A DNA stretch of 64,000 bases from Serratia proteamaculans. GTDB taxonomy: Bacteria > Pseudomonadota > Gammaproteobacteria > Enterobacterales > Enterobacteriaceae. Below are positions 26,601 to 34,566 of the stretch, piece by piece (position 1 is the stretch's first letter; each line of letters starts with the position of its first letter). The DNA lies in contig NZ_WBKI01000006.1 in the NCBI RefSeq assembly GCF_008830365.1, positions 173,959-237,958 of the forward strand, in the 5' to 3' direction. A model generated the notes under the pieces. It worked only from the letters and a program-made list of their open reading frames with translations. It had not been told where the DNA came from and made no database searches. The position numbers and the translations under genes were made by a program.

Positions 26601-26729
26601 CGCAGCCTGCGCTCCACCGATCGCCGCCAGGCAAAAAAGCACAGCACTCCACTGTGCGCGATTAACACCAATTTCAGGCCAGCCGAAGGCCGCCTGAACA
26701 GGCTTGACTCCTTTACGTCTATTTTCCAT
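23628..26729 (-). CDS. Subtilisin-type (S8) serine protease autotransporter, copy B
   Basis: A 1033-residue paralogue of copy A, 67 bases upstream of it on the same strand. The N-terminus is longer and rich in charge before a hydrophobic core, with cleavage likely at AQA-APY. The S8 triad is Asp92 (LGIFDQP), His149 (GSHGTHVGG, the standard motif) and Ser367 (SGTSMAAPHV). A passenger beta repeat, linker and C-terminal barrel ending FTWNF follow. The protease domain is clearly related to that of copy A but has diverged much, whereas the C-terminal 510 or so residues differ at only a few positions. Surface or secreted proteolysis is expected; substrates are unknown. Confidence 0.93.
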   Translation of the reverse strand: MENRRKGVKPVQAAFGWPEIGVNRAQWSAVLFCLAAIGGAQAAPYVESGKPGDPSSWRSNEFNAEWGLGAIHADQAYAAGYSGKGVKLGIFDQPVYAKHPEFASQGKVINLVTTGIREYTDPYIPVKKGDVFRYDGTPSVDSDGTLGSHGTHVGGIAAGNRDGGEMHGVAFNAQIISAENGDPGPEDGIILGNDGAVYQAGWDALIASGARIINNSWGIGITEKFDQGGKDPAYPHFTLADAQKQFDQIKQILGTKAGGAYQGAIDAARSGIVTIFAAGNDYNLNNPDAMAGLAYFVPEIAPNWLSVASLQDPNNTGDYSISTFSSRCGYTASFCVAAPGTKVYSSIIEGNSVDNLTTGYAKYSGTSMAAPHVAGSIAVLMERFPYMTGAQVASVLKTTTVDMGAPGIDALYGWGMIDLGKAINGPGMFVTEQDIPEEFRVSGAYGPEQFVVNLPGVGALLDKGKPTERVCDDTHCGLDVWSNNISGHGGLTKQGIGTLVLTGNNSYAGPTLINQGLLAINGSVTSDVTVQNAGVLGGSGTVGSLTARSGGTVAPGNSIGTLNVTRNLSFEPGSRYAVEVAPNGQSDRIQSNGSATIGGGEVAVSLENSTNLLSQSEVRSLLGQQYNILTAQQGISGQFDSVAPNYLFLGTGLTYQPNQVTLNVGRNDTSFSSVAATQNERAVAAAADALAAGNPVYESILNAGSTGEARQAFRQLSGQIHADIASAQVNDSRYLREALNGRLRQAEGLATSPDIKADDDGGAWAQLLGAWDHASGDANATGYQASTYGVLVGLDSALADDWRMGVATGYTRTSLDGGYGSNADSDNYHLAVYGGKQFGELALRAGGGYTWHRFDTSRSVNYGMQSDRETAKYSARTEQVFAEAGYSVKADWVNLEPFANLAYINFQNNGISEDGGAAALHGDKQHTDATVSTLGLRADTQWQASKTTSVALRSELGWQHQYGDLDRGTGLRFNGGNSPFVVNSVSASRDGAVLKASAEVAVNKNATLSLGYGGLLSQNYQDNSVNAGFTWNF
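23629..25171 (-). repeat. Near-identical 1.54 kb segment, copy B
   Basis: Partner of 20466-22008, at offset 3163. The sharp edge of identity, near codon 519 of copy B, is what gene conversion or a recent partial duplication would leave. Confidence 0.92.
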
Positions 26730-26987
26730 CCCAGATACCGTCCATTGTTGTTTGCAAATGTCTTATTGATTTTTTGTGTAACAGTTTCGTAACACCAAAT
26801 AAATAAAGCACAACAATCTCAAGCGCGCCTAATGGGTCAAGGCGCTGGATGATCTAAACGGGAGCCTGAGGGTCGAGTAAAAAGGGGGAAAGACATAAGG
26901 ATCTTCGATGGCTTTAAGCCAGCGAGAAGCGTGAATTTATTGTGCTGAGGATGAAATATAATCAAATGATAAATAAGAATAATAGAA
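26730..26987. other. Upstream region of the autotransporter pair
   Basis: AT-rich DNA near 26745-26825 probably holds the minus-strand promoter of copy B. No gene, repeat or operator was recognised. A 60-codon plus-strand frame at 26942-27124 overlaps the TetR terminator and has no ribosome site, so it is not called. Confidence 0.5.
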
Positions 26988-27022
26988 ACAAAAAAGGCCG
27001 CATGGGTATCTCCCCCGCGGCC
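26988..27022 (-). terminator. Terminator of the TetR-family gene
   Basis: Minus-strand GGCCGC and GCGGCC arms with an inner GGG/CCC pair, followed by TTTTTTG. It lies about 115 bases after the stop of the TetR-type gene. Confidence 0.75.
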
Positions 27023-27135
27023 TGTTCAACAATGCTTAAGATGCTCTTTTTATCAATTTTAATTATAACTATTGCCAATACTCACTCAGTGAAATGTGCT
27101 GGTTTTCGCCGAGAATGGCAGTAAAAATTGGACTA

Positions 27136-27771
27136 TCATGCTAGCGGTTTTCTGCTGTTCATCGCATCTTCCTCGGCCTGACGAATAATGGCTTTCGCCA
27201 TCCACTGCGTCACATCCTGAATACCACCGAGATCCAGACCCCAAATATCTTTCAGGACCAGGAAAACTTCCGAACCATAGATCAGAGAAAAAGAATGAAT
27301 CACCCGCTGTAACGCCTCGGGCGGTAGTTTATTCTGCAACGGTTCTACCGCCAGGTTCAGCAGGCGTTTGCGGTTGCCGCGGACGAACTTTTCAATCGGT
27401 TTAATGGTGCTGGATTGTGCCTCGGCCCATTGCTGAAGAGACAACAGCAATGCAGCGCGCAAAGCCCCCTCATGTTGTTCCATTTGCGGATAAGCAAAGC
27501 TCAATAATTGTTGGATGCGTGTCCCAGCGTCATGGTCTGTCGGTTGCCATTCAAGAATGGGCCCCAAACTCTCGGCAACCACCGCAGTGATCAATGCACT
27601 CTGGGTGGGAAAGTAGCGATAAGCCGTCGCACGGGAAACTTGCGCATGCTGAGCCAATTCAGTAATGGAGGGAAAGGCCCCAGCATCAAACAATACCATC
27701 GCGCTAGCGAGCAACAACTTGCGAGTTCTGGCTCGGGTATGGGTTAAATCTTGGGGTAGGGTTAATGACAC
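27136..27771 (-). CDS. TetR-family transcriptional regulator
   Basis: A 211-residue repressor-type protein. The N-terminal helix-turn-helix reads SITELAQHAQVSRATAYRYFPTQSALI, a clear TetR signature, followed by a helical ligand domain. GTG 27771 is chosen as the start because AAGAGG lies six bases upstream; the frame is open to a TTG at 27792, without a ribosome site. It is divergent from the Tm-1-like gene, and two 20-base palindromes lie between them, so it probably represses that operon and perhaps itself. Its ligand is unknown. Confidence 0.87.
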   Translation of the reverse strand: MSLTLPQDLTHTRARTRKLLLASAMVLFDAGAFPSITELAQHAQVSRATAYRYFPTQSALITAVVAESLGPILEWQPTDHDAGTRIQQLLSFAYPQMEQHEGALRAALLLSLQQWAEAQSSTIKPIEKFVRGNRKRLLNLAVEPLQNKLPPEALQRVIHSFSLIYGSEVFLVLKDIWGLDLGGIQDVTQWMAKAIIRQAEEDAMNSRKPLA

Positions 27772-27899
27772 AGCGGACCTCTTTCTCACCAATATAACGC
27801 AGGCCAGAACAAGAGCTCAGGCGAATATACCCACTGTAACAAACTTGCCGGACTCTGCGCTATCCAAGAGAAGACGCAAATCTGTCCTTTCACTTATTG

Positions 27900-27919
27900 A
27901 ATGAGACATCAATCTCATT
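27900..27919. promoter_or_regulatory. Palindrome O1, candidate TetR-family operator
   Basis: AATGAGA and TCTCATT arms separated by six bases in the divergent gap between the TetR and Tm-1-like genes. Its outer arms match those of a second 20-base palindrome 43 bases away. Confidence 0.6.
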
Positions 27920-27942
27920 TTCATACCAAACCCACTTGCAAA

Positions 27943-27962
27943 AATGATACTGCAGTCTCATT
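27943..27962. promoter_or_regulatory. Palindrome O2, candidate TetR-family operator over a promoter
   Basis: AATGATACTG and CAGTCTCATT form a 20-base palindrome with one mismatch. It sits between TTGCAA (27937-27942) and TATGAT (27962-27967), which could be -35 and -10 boxes at a long 19-base spacing for the rightward operon; binding there would block the polymerase. Confidence 0.6.
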
Positions 27963-28098
27963 ATGATATTGAAATTCACCGACTACGCTCAGCAACCTTA
28001 GTCAGTACCAGGGATTCAATTTATATAACCAATTAAATTATAATAAAATTATTAAAAAGCGTGGCGGCCATCCGGACCTACAATTCAGGAACAGGCTA

Positions 28099-29316
28099 AT
28101 GAACAATAATCAGGCAATCATCTATATTGCGACGACAGCGGACACTAAAGGACGAGAACTAGCTTATGTTCGCAGCCTGATCGCTGATACTGGACTACCT
28201 ACGCTAACCGTCGACTTATCGACTCATCATGTCCCGGCCAGCCACCCTGCCGATATTTCCGCAGCCACGGTTGCAAGCTATCATCCTGAAGGCGAGAGCG
28301 CCGTATTTTGTGGCGATCGCGGGAGAGCCATTGCCGCCATGGCCATTGCTTTCGAGCGATTTATGCTCTCACGGCAGGACGTGGCAGCCTTGCTTGGCCT
28401 CGGGGGCTCCGGCGGTACCGCATTGATTACGCCCGCCATGCAGCAATTACCCATTGGCCTGCCAAAGTTGATGGTGTCGACCATGGCTTCCGGTGACACC
28501 TCCGGCTATGTCGGCGCCAGTGATATAAGCATGTTGTATTCGGTTACCGACGTCGCCGGGCTCAACCGTATTTCCCGTCTCGTTTTAGGTAACGCCGCAC
28601 ATCAAATTGCCGGTGCCGTTCGATTTGCTACGCCGGTTGATACCGACAGTAAACCCGCCGTTGGACTTACCATGTTCGGCGTCACGACTCCCTGTATTCA
28701 GGCGGTGACTGCGGCAATTGAAAATGAGTGGGATTGCCTGGTATTTCATGCGACAGGCAGCGGTGGCCAGGCGATGGAAAAACTGGTCGACAGCCATCTG
28801 CTGAACGGGGTGTTCGATTTAACCACCACCGAGGTCTGTGACCATCTGTTTGGCGGCGTGCTGGCCTGCACAGAAGATCGCTTCGACGCGATAGCCCGTA
28901 GCGGCATTCCCTGTGTCATGTCCTGCGGTGCTCTGGATATGATCAACTTTGGTCATCCCGGTACCATCCCTGCTCACTACGCTGAACGCCAGTTCTACAA
29001 CCATAATGCCCAGGTGACGCTAATGCGCACTACGCCAGAAGAAAATACCCAGATGGGCCGCTGGATCGGTGAAAAGTTGAACGCATGCGCAGGGGAGATT
29101 CGCTTCCTGATCCCTGAAGGAGGTGTTTCAGCACTTGATGCCCCAGGGCAAGTCTTTTGGGATCCTGAGGCGTTGGCTGCCTTCGTCAGCGCACTGGAAG
29201 CAACCTGGCAGCCCACAGAGAAACAGCGTCTGATCAAGACCCCTTACAACATCAACGATCCCCGCTTTGCCGACACCGCCGTGCTGCATTTCCGGGAGAT
29301 CTCTCATTCTTTTTGA
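28099..29316 (+). CDS. Tm-1-like ATP-binding domain protein (UPF0261)
   Basis: A 405-residue protein of the UPF0261/Tm-1-like family. It begins [22 protein letters not shown], has the glycine-rich [19 protein letters not shown] near residues 95-113, the [12 protein letters not shown] segment, and [15 protein letters not shown] near 213-227. In tomato Tm-1 this domain is the N-terminal, virus-inhibitory half and is fused to a TIM-barrel domain; here the TIM barrel is the next gene. The bacterial function is unknown. ATG 28099 follows AGGA. It starts a two-gene unit under the divergent TetR-type regulator. Confidence 0.87.
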   Translation: MNNNQAIIYIATTADTKGRELAYVRSLIADTGLPTLTVDLSTHHVPASHPADISAATVASYHPEGESAVFCGDRGRAIAAMAIAFERFMLSRQDVAALLGLGGSGGTALITPAMQQLPIGLPKLMVSTMASGDTSGYVGASDISMLYSVTDVAGLNRISRLVLGNAAHQIAGAVRFATPVDTDSKPAVGLTMFGVTTPCIQAVTAAIENEWDCLVFHATGSGGQAMEKLVDSHLLNGVFDLTTTEVCDHLFGGVLACTEDRFDAIARSGIPCVMSCGALDMINFGHPGTIPAHYAERQFYNHNAQVTLMRTTPEENTQMGRWIGEKLNACAGEIRFLIPEGGVSALDAPGQVFWDPEALAAFVSALEATWQPTEKQRLIKTPYNINDPRFADTAVLHFREISHSF

Positions 29317-29328
29317 TTGGAGTTACAC

Positions 29329-30162
29329 ATGGCCAAACATACTCGACAGGCATTACTGACCAAATTCAGGGGAATGATTGCCCGCCGCGAACCGATCATC
29401 GGTGGCGGTGCCGGCACCGGCCTATCGGCCAAGTGTGAAGAGGCCGGCGGTATCGATCTGATCGTCATTTACAACTCGGGCCGCTACCGTATGGCTGGCC
29501 GCGGTTCCCTGGCTGGCCTATTGGCTTACGGTAATGCCAACGAAATCGTGATGGACATGGCCAAAGAAGTCTTGCCGGTAGTTAAGCACACCCCGGTTTT
29601 AGCTGGGGTAAACGGCACCGATCCTTTTTGCCACTTTGATAAGTTTCTTGATGAAATTAAAAGCACGGGCTTCGCTGGTGTACAAAACTTCCCGACGGTG
29701 GGCCTGATTGACGGCAACTTCCGCGCCAATCTGGAAGAAACCGGAATGGGCTATGCGCTGGAAGTGGATATGATTCGGTTAGCGCATGAAAAAGACCTGC
29801 TGACTACCCCCTACGTTTTTAATGCGCAAGACGCGATCGCAATGACCGAAGCAGGTGCAGATATCATCGTCCCGCACATGGGGCTGACAACCGGTGGGAG
29901 CATTGGCGCAGAAACGGCGCTGACACTGGCTGATTGCGTATCTCTGATTAACGAATGGGCCCAGGCCGCCAAGCAGGTTCGCGAAGACGTCATCGTCCTG
30001 TGTCACGGGGGCCCAATAGCCACGCCTGAAGACGCTTCCTATATCATGCAGCACTGCCCGTTAGTTGATGGTTTCTATGGCGCCAGTTCGATGGAACGTC
30101 TACCTACGGAGCTCGCTTTAACCGAGACCACTCGTCAATTTAAAAAAATTAACAGAGATTGA
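29329..30162 (+). CDS. TIM-barrel protein of the phosphoenolpyruvate hydrolase-like family
   Basis: A 277-residue single-domain protein. ATG 29329 has GGAG at six-base spacing and lies 12 bases after the Tm-1-like stop. Recognisable segments are [20 protein letters not shown] near residues 20-39, [32 protein letters not shown] and [16 protein letters not shown]. The family is annotated as PEP hydrolase-like or IGPS-like TIM barrels and corresponds to the C-terminal half of plant and fungal Tm-1-type fusion proteins. Reaction and substrate are unknown; a joint role with the upstream ATP-binding protein is likely because homologues occur fused. Confidence 0.85.
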   Translation: MAKHTRQALLTKFRGMIARREPIIGGGAGTGLSAKCEEAGGIDLIVIYNSGRYRMAGRGSLAGLLAYGNANEIVMDMAKEVLPVVKHTPVLAGVNGTDPFCHFDKFLDEIKSTGFAGVQNFPTVGLIDGNFRANLEETGMGYALEVDMIRLAHEKDLLTTPYVFNAQDAIAMTEAGADIIVPHMGLTTGGSIGAETALTLADCVSLINEWAQAAKQVREDVIVLCHGGPIATPEDASYIMQHCPLVDGFYGASSMERLPTELALTETTRQFKKINRD

Positions 30163-30240
30163 TGGGAAAATAGCTTACTCGCGCACAACACCAGGGAAAC
30201 CCGTTTTTAACGGGAAGTGAAGTAGCAGTGAGATAAGCAA

Positions 30241-30269
30241 AAGGGCCAGAGATTAATCTGGCCCTTTTT
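30241..30269. terminator. Bidirectional terminator between the TIM-barrel gene and spy
   Basis: A ten-base perfect stem AAGGGCCAGA / TCTGGCCCTT with a GATTAA loop; T-rich on the plus side and also, through the AAAA upstream, on the minus side. It serves two convergent genes. Confidence 0.88.
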
Positions 30270-30287
30270 ATTTACCACATGAAATTA

Positions 30288-30788
30288 TTACTGTGCAGTC
30301 GTCATTTTCGACTTCATGTTTTTCATGTGCTCCATCATTTTCTGTTCGCGTTTCTGATAATTCTCATTGTATTGTTTTTTCTGCTCAGGGGTCAGCAGGT
30401 TATACATTTTATTTTCAGCTTTGGCGCGCTCCAGCATATGTTCGGACTGCGCTTTGCTGATAGCATCAATTTGAGTTTTCACTTTGGCTTCATCGAAGCT
30501 GTCGGAAGCCACCATGCTATGCAGCGCCTGGCGCTCATCTTTGGTCCCTTCGCCGCGCTTCTGGTGCGATTCTTTCATGATATCGCGCATTTGCTGGCGC
30601 TGTTGCTCGGTCAGGTTCAGGCCGGCAAACGGGCCACCTTTACCTTCGCCTTTGTGGTGCATCATTTTCATGTTCATCGATGTGGCATCTGTGGTGGCCG
30701 GCGCCGTCGTCGTATCGGCTGCAAAAGCCATAGAAGCAGAACCCAGAGCCAGAGTAGAAGCGACAAATAAAGCGGTCAGTTTACGCAT
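30288..30788 (-). CDS. spy: Periplasmic chaperone Spy (CpxP/Spy family)
   Basis: A 166-residue periplasmic protein. ATG 30788 is preceded by AAGGA at seven-base spacing; an in-frame ATG two codons before and one at 30815 are less good. The signal peptide MRKLTALFVASTLALGSASM is nearly that of E. coli Spy, cut after AFA. Both LTxxQ motifs are present (LNLTEQQRQQ and LLTPEQKKQ). Spy is an ATP-independent, cradle-shaped chaperone that protects envelope proteins under stress, normally induced through Cpx and Bae. The N-terminal mature segment is rich in Met and His, which might bind metal. Confidence 0.92.
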   Translation of the reverse strand: MRKLTALFVASTLALGSASMAFAADTTTAPATTDATSMNMKMMHHKGEGKGGPFAGLNLTEQQRQQMRDIMKESHQKRGEGTKDERQALHSMVASDSFDEAKVKTQIDAISKAQSEHMLERAKAENKMYNLLTPEQKKQYNENYQKREQKMMEHMKNMKSKMTTAQ

Positions 30789-31349
30789 AATCATTTCCTT
30801 AAAATTATTCTTCATCAGGAGCGCTGTACGTGAACAGGCTCATCTTTCGTCGGAGATAATAATAGGCCGATAAATATATAGTAATGCGATGGAGTGTAAA
30901 TTTATTAAAGCCAGAAACACTTTTATCCATCAATAATGAATGAATTATGAAGATAATGCGTATTATTTGGAAAGTTTGATTTCCCAGCGCATAAAACCCA
31001 CCACAACATGATGTCTGTTTCTATAGGATTATTCCTGCCAGCAGCCCACTTTATTATAATGTAGCCCCCTCCGCTACAACCGCCCTGCAACAAAATGATC
31101 GCAGTGCGCGAAGCGCCAGGATCGCATCAATCTCTCGAAATCCCAGGTTCTCACTTACACTTTAAAACGTGCGGCAATTTGACGATTACAGGGCAAAACT
31201 AATTATTGCTTATATAATAGTTTCATCCCCCGCCGGTGAAAAACGTGTTATATGATGGAGATACGTGCACTACGGCCACTCCCGGGCCAGAAACCTGCGG
31301 CTGCGCTCATTGCACAGACCTGGCTGTCGTGCCCTTTTGAGGAATCATC
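30789..31349. other. Intergenic region between spy and rpfR
   Basis: About 560 bases without a supported gene. It must hold the spy promoter (minus) and the rpfR promoter (plus). A TATAAT lies at 31213-31218 and a TTGACG at 31179-31184, but they are 28 bases apart and do not form one normal promoter. No repeat or RNA gene was recognised. Confidence 0.5.
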
Positions 31350-33344
31350 ATGTTCGCAGACCAAGGCCCTATGCTTCTTAACGCCCACTTCGGCACCAAC
31401 AGCCCTTATTGGCGGTTGACGTTTGACAGCAACGCCCTGGCGTTGTCGGCAGTTAAAGGCAAAACCCATATGGCCGTGGCGCTCAGCGCCATGCAGGCGG
31501 CTACAATCCGTCGCCTGAGCGGTATTACCGCCAGCCTTGATATCACCATCACGCTCGGCGGCGAACCGATACATCTGCATCTGGTCGGGCGACGAGTCAA
31601 CAATCTGGAATGGGCAGGCACCGCTTCCGCCTTCAGCGACACCCAATCGGTCGCCCGTGACTTGGTACACGGCCTTTCCTTTGCCGAGCAGGTGGTGTCA
31701 GAAGCCAACTCCGTGATTGTGATTGTCGATCAGCATGGTCGTATTCAGCGCTTCAACCGTCTGAGTGAAGAGTACACCGGCCTGCACGAACATGATGTTA
31801 TTGGTAAAAACGTCTTTCAGCTGTTTATGAGCCCGGAGGAAGCTTCGGCATCGCGGCGCAACATCGCCGGCTTTTTCCGTAATGGGTCGTCCTATGAGGT
31901 GGAACGTTGGATCAAAACGGTTAAAGGCGAGCGGCTGTTTTTGTTCCGCAACAAGTTCGTTCACAGCGGCAGCGGTAAAAATGAAGTCTTTCTGATTTGC
32001 TCCGGCACCGATATCACCGAAGAGCGTCGTGCCCAGGAACGTCTGCGGGTGCTGGCCAATACCGACATCATCACCGGCCTGCCTAACCGCAATGCCATTC
32101 AGGACAAAATCACCCAGTCGATCGCCGCACGCGATGGCAACAGCGTTGGGCTGGTGTATCTCGATCTCGACAACTTTAAAAAGGTTAATGACGCCTACGG
32201 TCATATGTTCGGCGATCGTTTACTGGTAGAGGTGTCGCTGGCAGTGCTCAGCTGTCTGGCTGAGGACCAAACCCTGGCCCGGCTGGGGGGCGATGAATTT
32301 CTGGTGCTGGCCAAGCAGGCCGACCGCGAAATGCTGCAACGCCTGGCTCAACGTATTATCGACCGGCTGAAAACGCCGTTCCGTATAGGGCTAATCGAGG
32401 TCTATACCGGCTGCTCTATTGGTATTGCGCTGTGTCCAGAACATGGCAACGATCTCGACAGCCTGATCCGCAGCGCCGATACCGCCATGTACGTCGCCAA
32501 AGAGCATGGCAAACGGACCTATACCGTGTTCTCGCCGGAAATGAACAAACGCGTCGCGGAATATATGTGGCTGGATACCAACCTGCGTAAGGGATTGGAG
32601 CAAAACCAGCTGGTGGTGTATTACCAGCCAAAAATCGAGGCGATCAGCGGCAAAGTCTGTAGTGTGGAAGCGCTGGTGCGCTGGGATTCACCCGAGCGCG
32701 GTCTGATCCCACCGCTGCAGTTTATCTCTTACGCCGAAGAGTCCGGCCTGATCGGCCCGCTCGGCCGCTGGGTGCTGCAAACCGCCGCCAAACAGGCGGC
32801 TCAATGGCAACGACAAGGGCTGCAACTGCGAGTCGCGGTCAATCTTTCCGCCCGGCAATTGGTTGATGACTCCATCGTTGAGGATTTGGTGCAGGTGTTG
32901 CTGCAAAATCAGCTGGCCCCCTGCCTGCTGGACTTCGAACTCACGGAAAGCAGCCTGATTGAAGATGAGAAACGCGCACGCGAAGTGATTACCCGGCTAC
33001 GCCAACTGGGCGCACAGGTCCATCTTGATGACTTTGGCACCGGCTACTCTTCGCTGGCACAGCTGGCGCGTATTCCGCTGGATGCCATTAAGCTGGATAA
33101 AAGCTTTGTGCGTGGCGTGAATGATAATCCGGTTTCACAGTCGCTGGTGCGCGCCATCGTGGCGGCGGCCGAAGCGCTCAAATTCCGGGTGATCGCCGAA
33201 GGCGTGGAAACCGAAAGCGAGAACCGATTCCTGGATGAAATCGGCGTGGATGAAAAACAGGGGTTCCTGTTTGCGCGGCCAATGCTCCCGGAACAGCTGG
33301 AACATTGGCTGCAGTCTTATCGCCCGCCATCTTCCTCAGCGTGA
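31350..33344 (+). CDS. rpfR: RpfR/PdeR-type PAS-GGDEF-EAL c-di-GMP phosphodiesterase, probable DSF receptor
   Basis: A 664-residue cytosolic multidomain protein, similar throughout to E. coli PdeR (YciR/Gmr). Residues 1-105 form the N-terminal region that in RpfR binds RpfF. A PAS domain (about 110-225), a GGDEF domain with intact GGDEF at 313-317, and an EAL domain with EAL at 440-442 follow. RpfR of Burkholderia and Cronobacter senses cis-2-unsaturated fatty acids through its PAS domain and then degrades c-di-GMP. The convergent neighbour is an RpfF-type DSF synthase, 16 bases away, which makes RpfR the better name than PdeR. Catalytic motifs for both synthesis and breakdown of c-di-GMP are intact. 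Confidence 0.9.
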   Translation: MFADQGPMLLNAHFGTNSPYWRLTFDSNALALSAVKGKTHMAVALSAMQAATIRRLSGITASLDITITLGGEPIHLHLVGRRVNNLEWAGTASAFSDTQSVARDLVHGLSFAEQVVSEANSVIVIVDQHGRIQRFNRLSEEYTGLHEHDVIGKNVFQLFMSPEEASASRRNIAGFFRNGSSYEVERWIKTVKGERLFLFRNKFVHSGSGKNEVFLICSGTDITEERRAQERLRVLANTDIITGLPNRNAIQDKITQSIAARDGNSVGLVYLDLDNFKKVNDAYGHMFGDRLLVEVSLAVLSCLAEDQTLARLGGDEFLVLAKQADREMLQRLAQRIIDRLKTPFRIGLIEVYTGCSIGIALCPEHGNDLDSLIRSADTAMYVAKEHGKRTYTVFSPEMNKRVAEYMWLDTNLRKGLEQNQLVVYYQPKIEAISGKVCSVEALVRWDSPERGLIPPLQFISYAEESGLIGPLGRWVLQTAAKQAAQWQRQGLQLRVAVNLSARQLVDDSIVEDLVQVLLQNQLAPCLLDFELTESSLIEDEKRAREVITRLRQLGAQVHLDDFGTGYSSLAQLARIPLDAIKLDKSFVRGVNDNPVSQSLVRAIVAAAEALKFRVIAEGVETESENRFLDEIGVDEKQGFLFARPMLPEQLEHWLQSYRPPSSSA

Positions 33345-33360
33345 GGCGGGCAGGGTAACG

Positions 33361-34227
33361 TTAGCCGGCACGACGCAGGTTCAGCGTGTGGCGATCCTGC
33401 AGCATCACCAGACGTTCGATATAGGCGCGATCTTTCTCCTCGATAGTGAAGGCCGAATGCACCCAGTCTTCGGTAATGTCCATTAGTTCCGAACGCGTCA
33501 ACTGCAACACCCGCTGACGGGCACGCAGCATGGCACGCATGCCGTTCAGTTTGGGTCGAATGGTATCGATAAAGGTACGGGTCGCTATATAAGCGTCGCC
33601 AGGCTGGAATAACTGATCGACCAGGCCACGGCTTTCAAACCATTCCGCGGTATGCGACTCGCCGCCCCAAATCAGCTCTTCCGCCAGGCGCATGTTTCCT
33701 TTACGCGCCACCAGCGAATAACCGCCCATGCCGGGGAACAGATTAAACGCAATTTCCGGGAAACCCATGCGCGCATTGTTCTGCGCCAGAACGAAATGGT
33801 GCGCCAGCGCCGCTTCAAAGCCGCCGCCCAGTGCACTGCCCTCGACCATCGCGATGCTGACCGCGCCGGTATCAAATCCGCGAGCCGCCGCATGCACGCA
33901 ATCAATGCAGGCGCGTGCGTAAGCCATCATCGCCTCACGCTTGCGGTTTTTAATCGCCTCGGCAAAGAACTGCAGATCGCCGCCCACGTTGAACATGTTG
34001 GGCACCAGCGAGCCAGTAACCCAAAAATCAAACTGCAATGATGACTCTTTGGCCGCCTGCGCCAGCGTCATGATGTCTTCAATTAACGCCTGATTGAAGC
34101 AAGGACGCGGTTCGGCGCGCAGCAGCATCCACATGATGTGCCGCTCTTCCTCATAGTAGGCGGAGATTTGTGTCAAATTGCCCGCCTCGGTAAACGGACG
34201 ACAGGTGGGGTGATTAAGTAATTTCAT
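33361..34227 (-). CDS. rpfF: RpfF-type cis-2-unsaturated fatty acid (DSF) synthase
   Basis: A 288-residue crotonase-fold enzyme, the size of Xanthomonas RpfF (289). The two catalytic glutamates are seen 20 residues apart, in SALGGGFEAAL (Glu138) and MGFPEIAFNLFPG (Glu158), matching Glu141 and Glu161 of RpfF. It acts on 3-hydroxyacyl-ACP by dehydration and thioester cleavage to give a diffusible cis-2 fatty acid signal. ATG 34227 is chosen, with GGAAGG before it; an ATG four codons upstream is possible. It is convergent with rpfR, so signal maker and receptor are adjacent. Confidence 0.9.
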   Translation of the reverse strand: MKLLNHPTCRPFTEAGNLTQISAYYEEERHIMWMLLRAEPRPCFNQALIEDIMTLAQAAKESSLQFDFWVTGSLVPNMFNVGGDLQFFAEAIKNRKREAMMAYARACIDCVHAAARGFDTGAVSIAMVEGSALGGGFEAALAHHFVLAQNNARMGFPEIAFNLFPGMGGYSLVARKGNMRLAEELIWGGESHTAEWFESRGLVDQLFQPGDAYIATRTFIDTIRPKLNGMRAMLRARQRVLQLTRSELMDITEDWVHSAFTIEEKDRAYIERLVMLQDRHTLNLRRAG

Positions 34228-34566
34228 ATGACCTTCCATTTTATCCAGTGATAACAGGTGAAACCGTTCCAGCCCCTACGGCTGCAGTGACGCTGCGGCA
34301 GGTAAACCGCAGCGCAACATCATGAGTAAACGCTTTCTTAGTGATGAAACAGATAAAAATTGGAGGCCGATGAACGAAAAAAACCGCGCTGGCACGCGGC
34401 TGATATAAGAATTTTACCTATCGGTGGGGAGTAACATTTCACCCGGGGAACGAACGCGCTAAGCTCACAAATTAGCCTGTTGCCCACCCGGCGGCCAAAT
34501 CAGCGCGCCTTTTGGCTATAATCAAGGTTGAGAGAGCCTATTTATCGTTAAGGACATCGTGACGTA
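34228..34566. other. Intergenic region between rpfF and yhjD
   Basis: About 340 bases holding the divergent promoters of rpfF and yhjD. A small CCGCG/CGCGG hairpin lies near 34383-34400. Nothing else was recognised. Confidence 0.5.

Noticed and set aside
26942..27124. A 60-codon plus-strand frame with a hydrophobic stretch.
   Set aside because: It spans the TetR terminator hairpin, has no ribosome-binding site, and its codons are AT-rich and irregular; the hydrophobic stretch is what such DNA gives by chance.
30880..30905. A possible CpxR box upstream of spy.
   Set aside because: GTAAT and GTAAA are ten bases apart rather than the expected five, so the match is not adequate.
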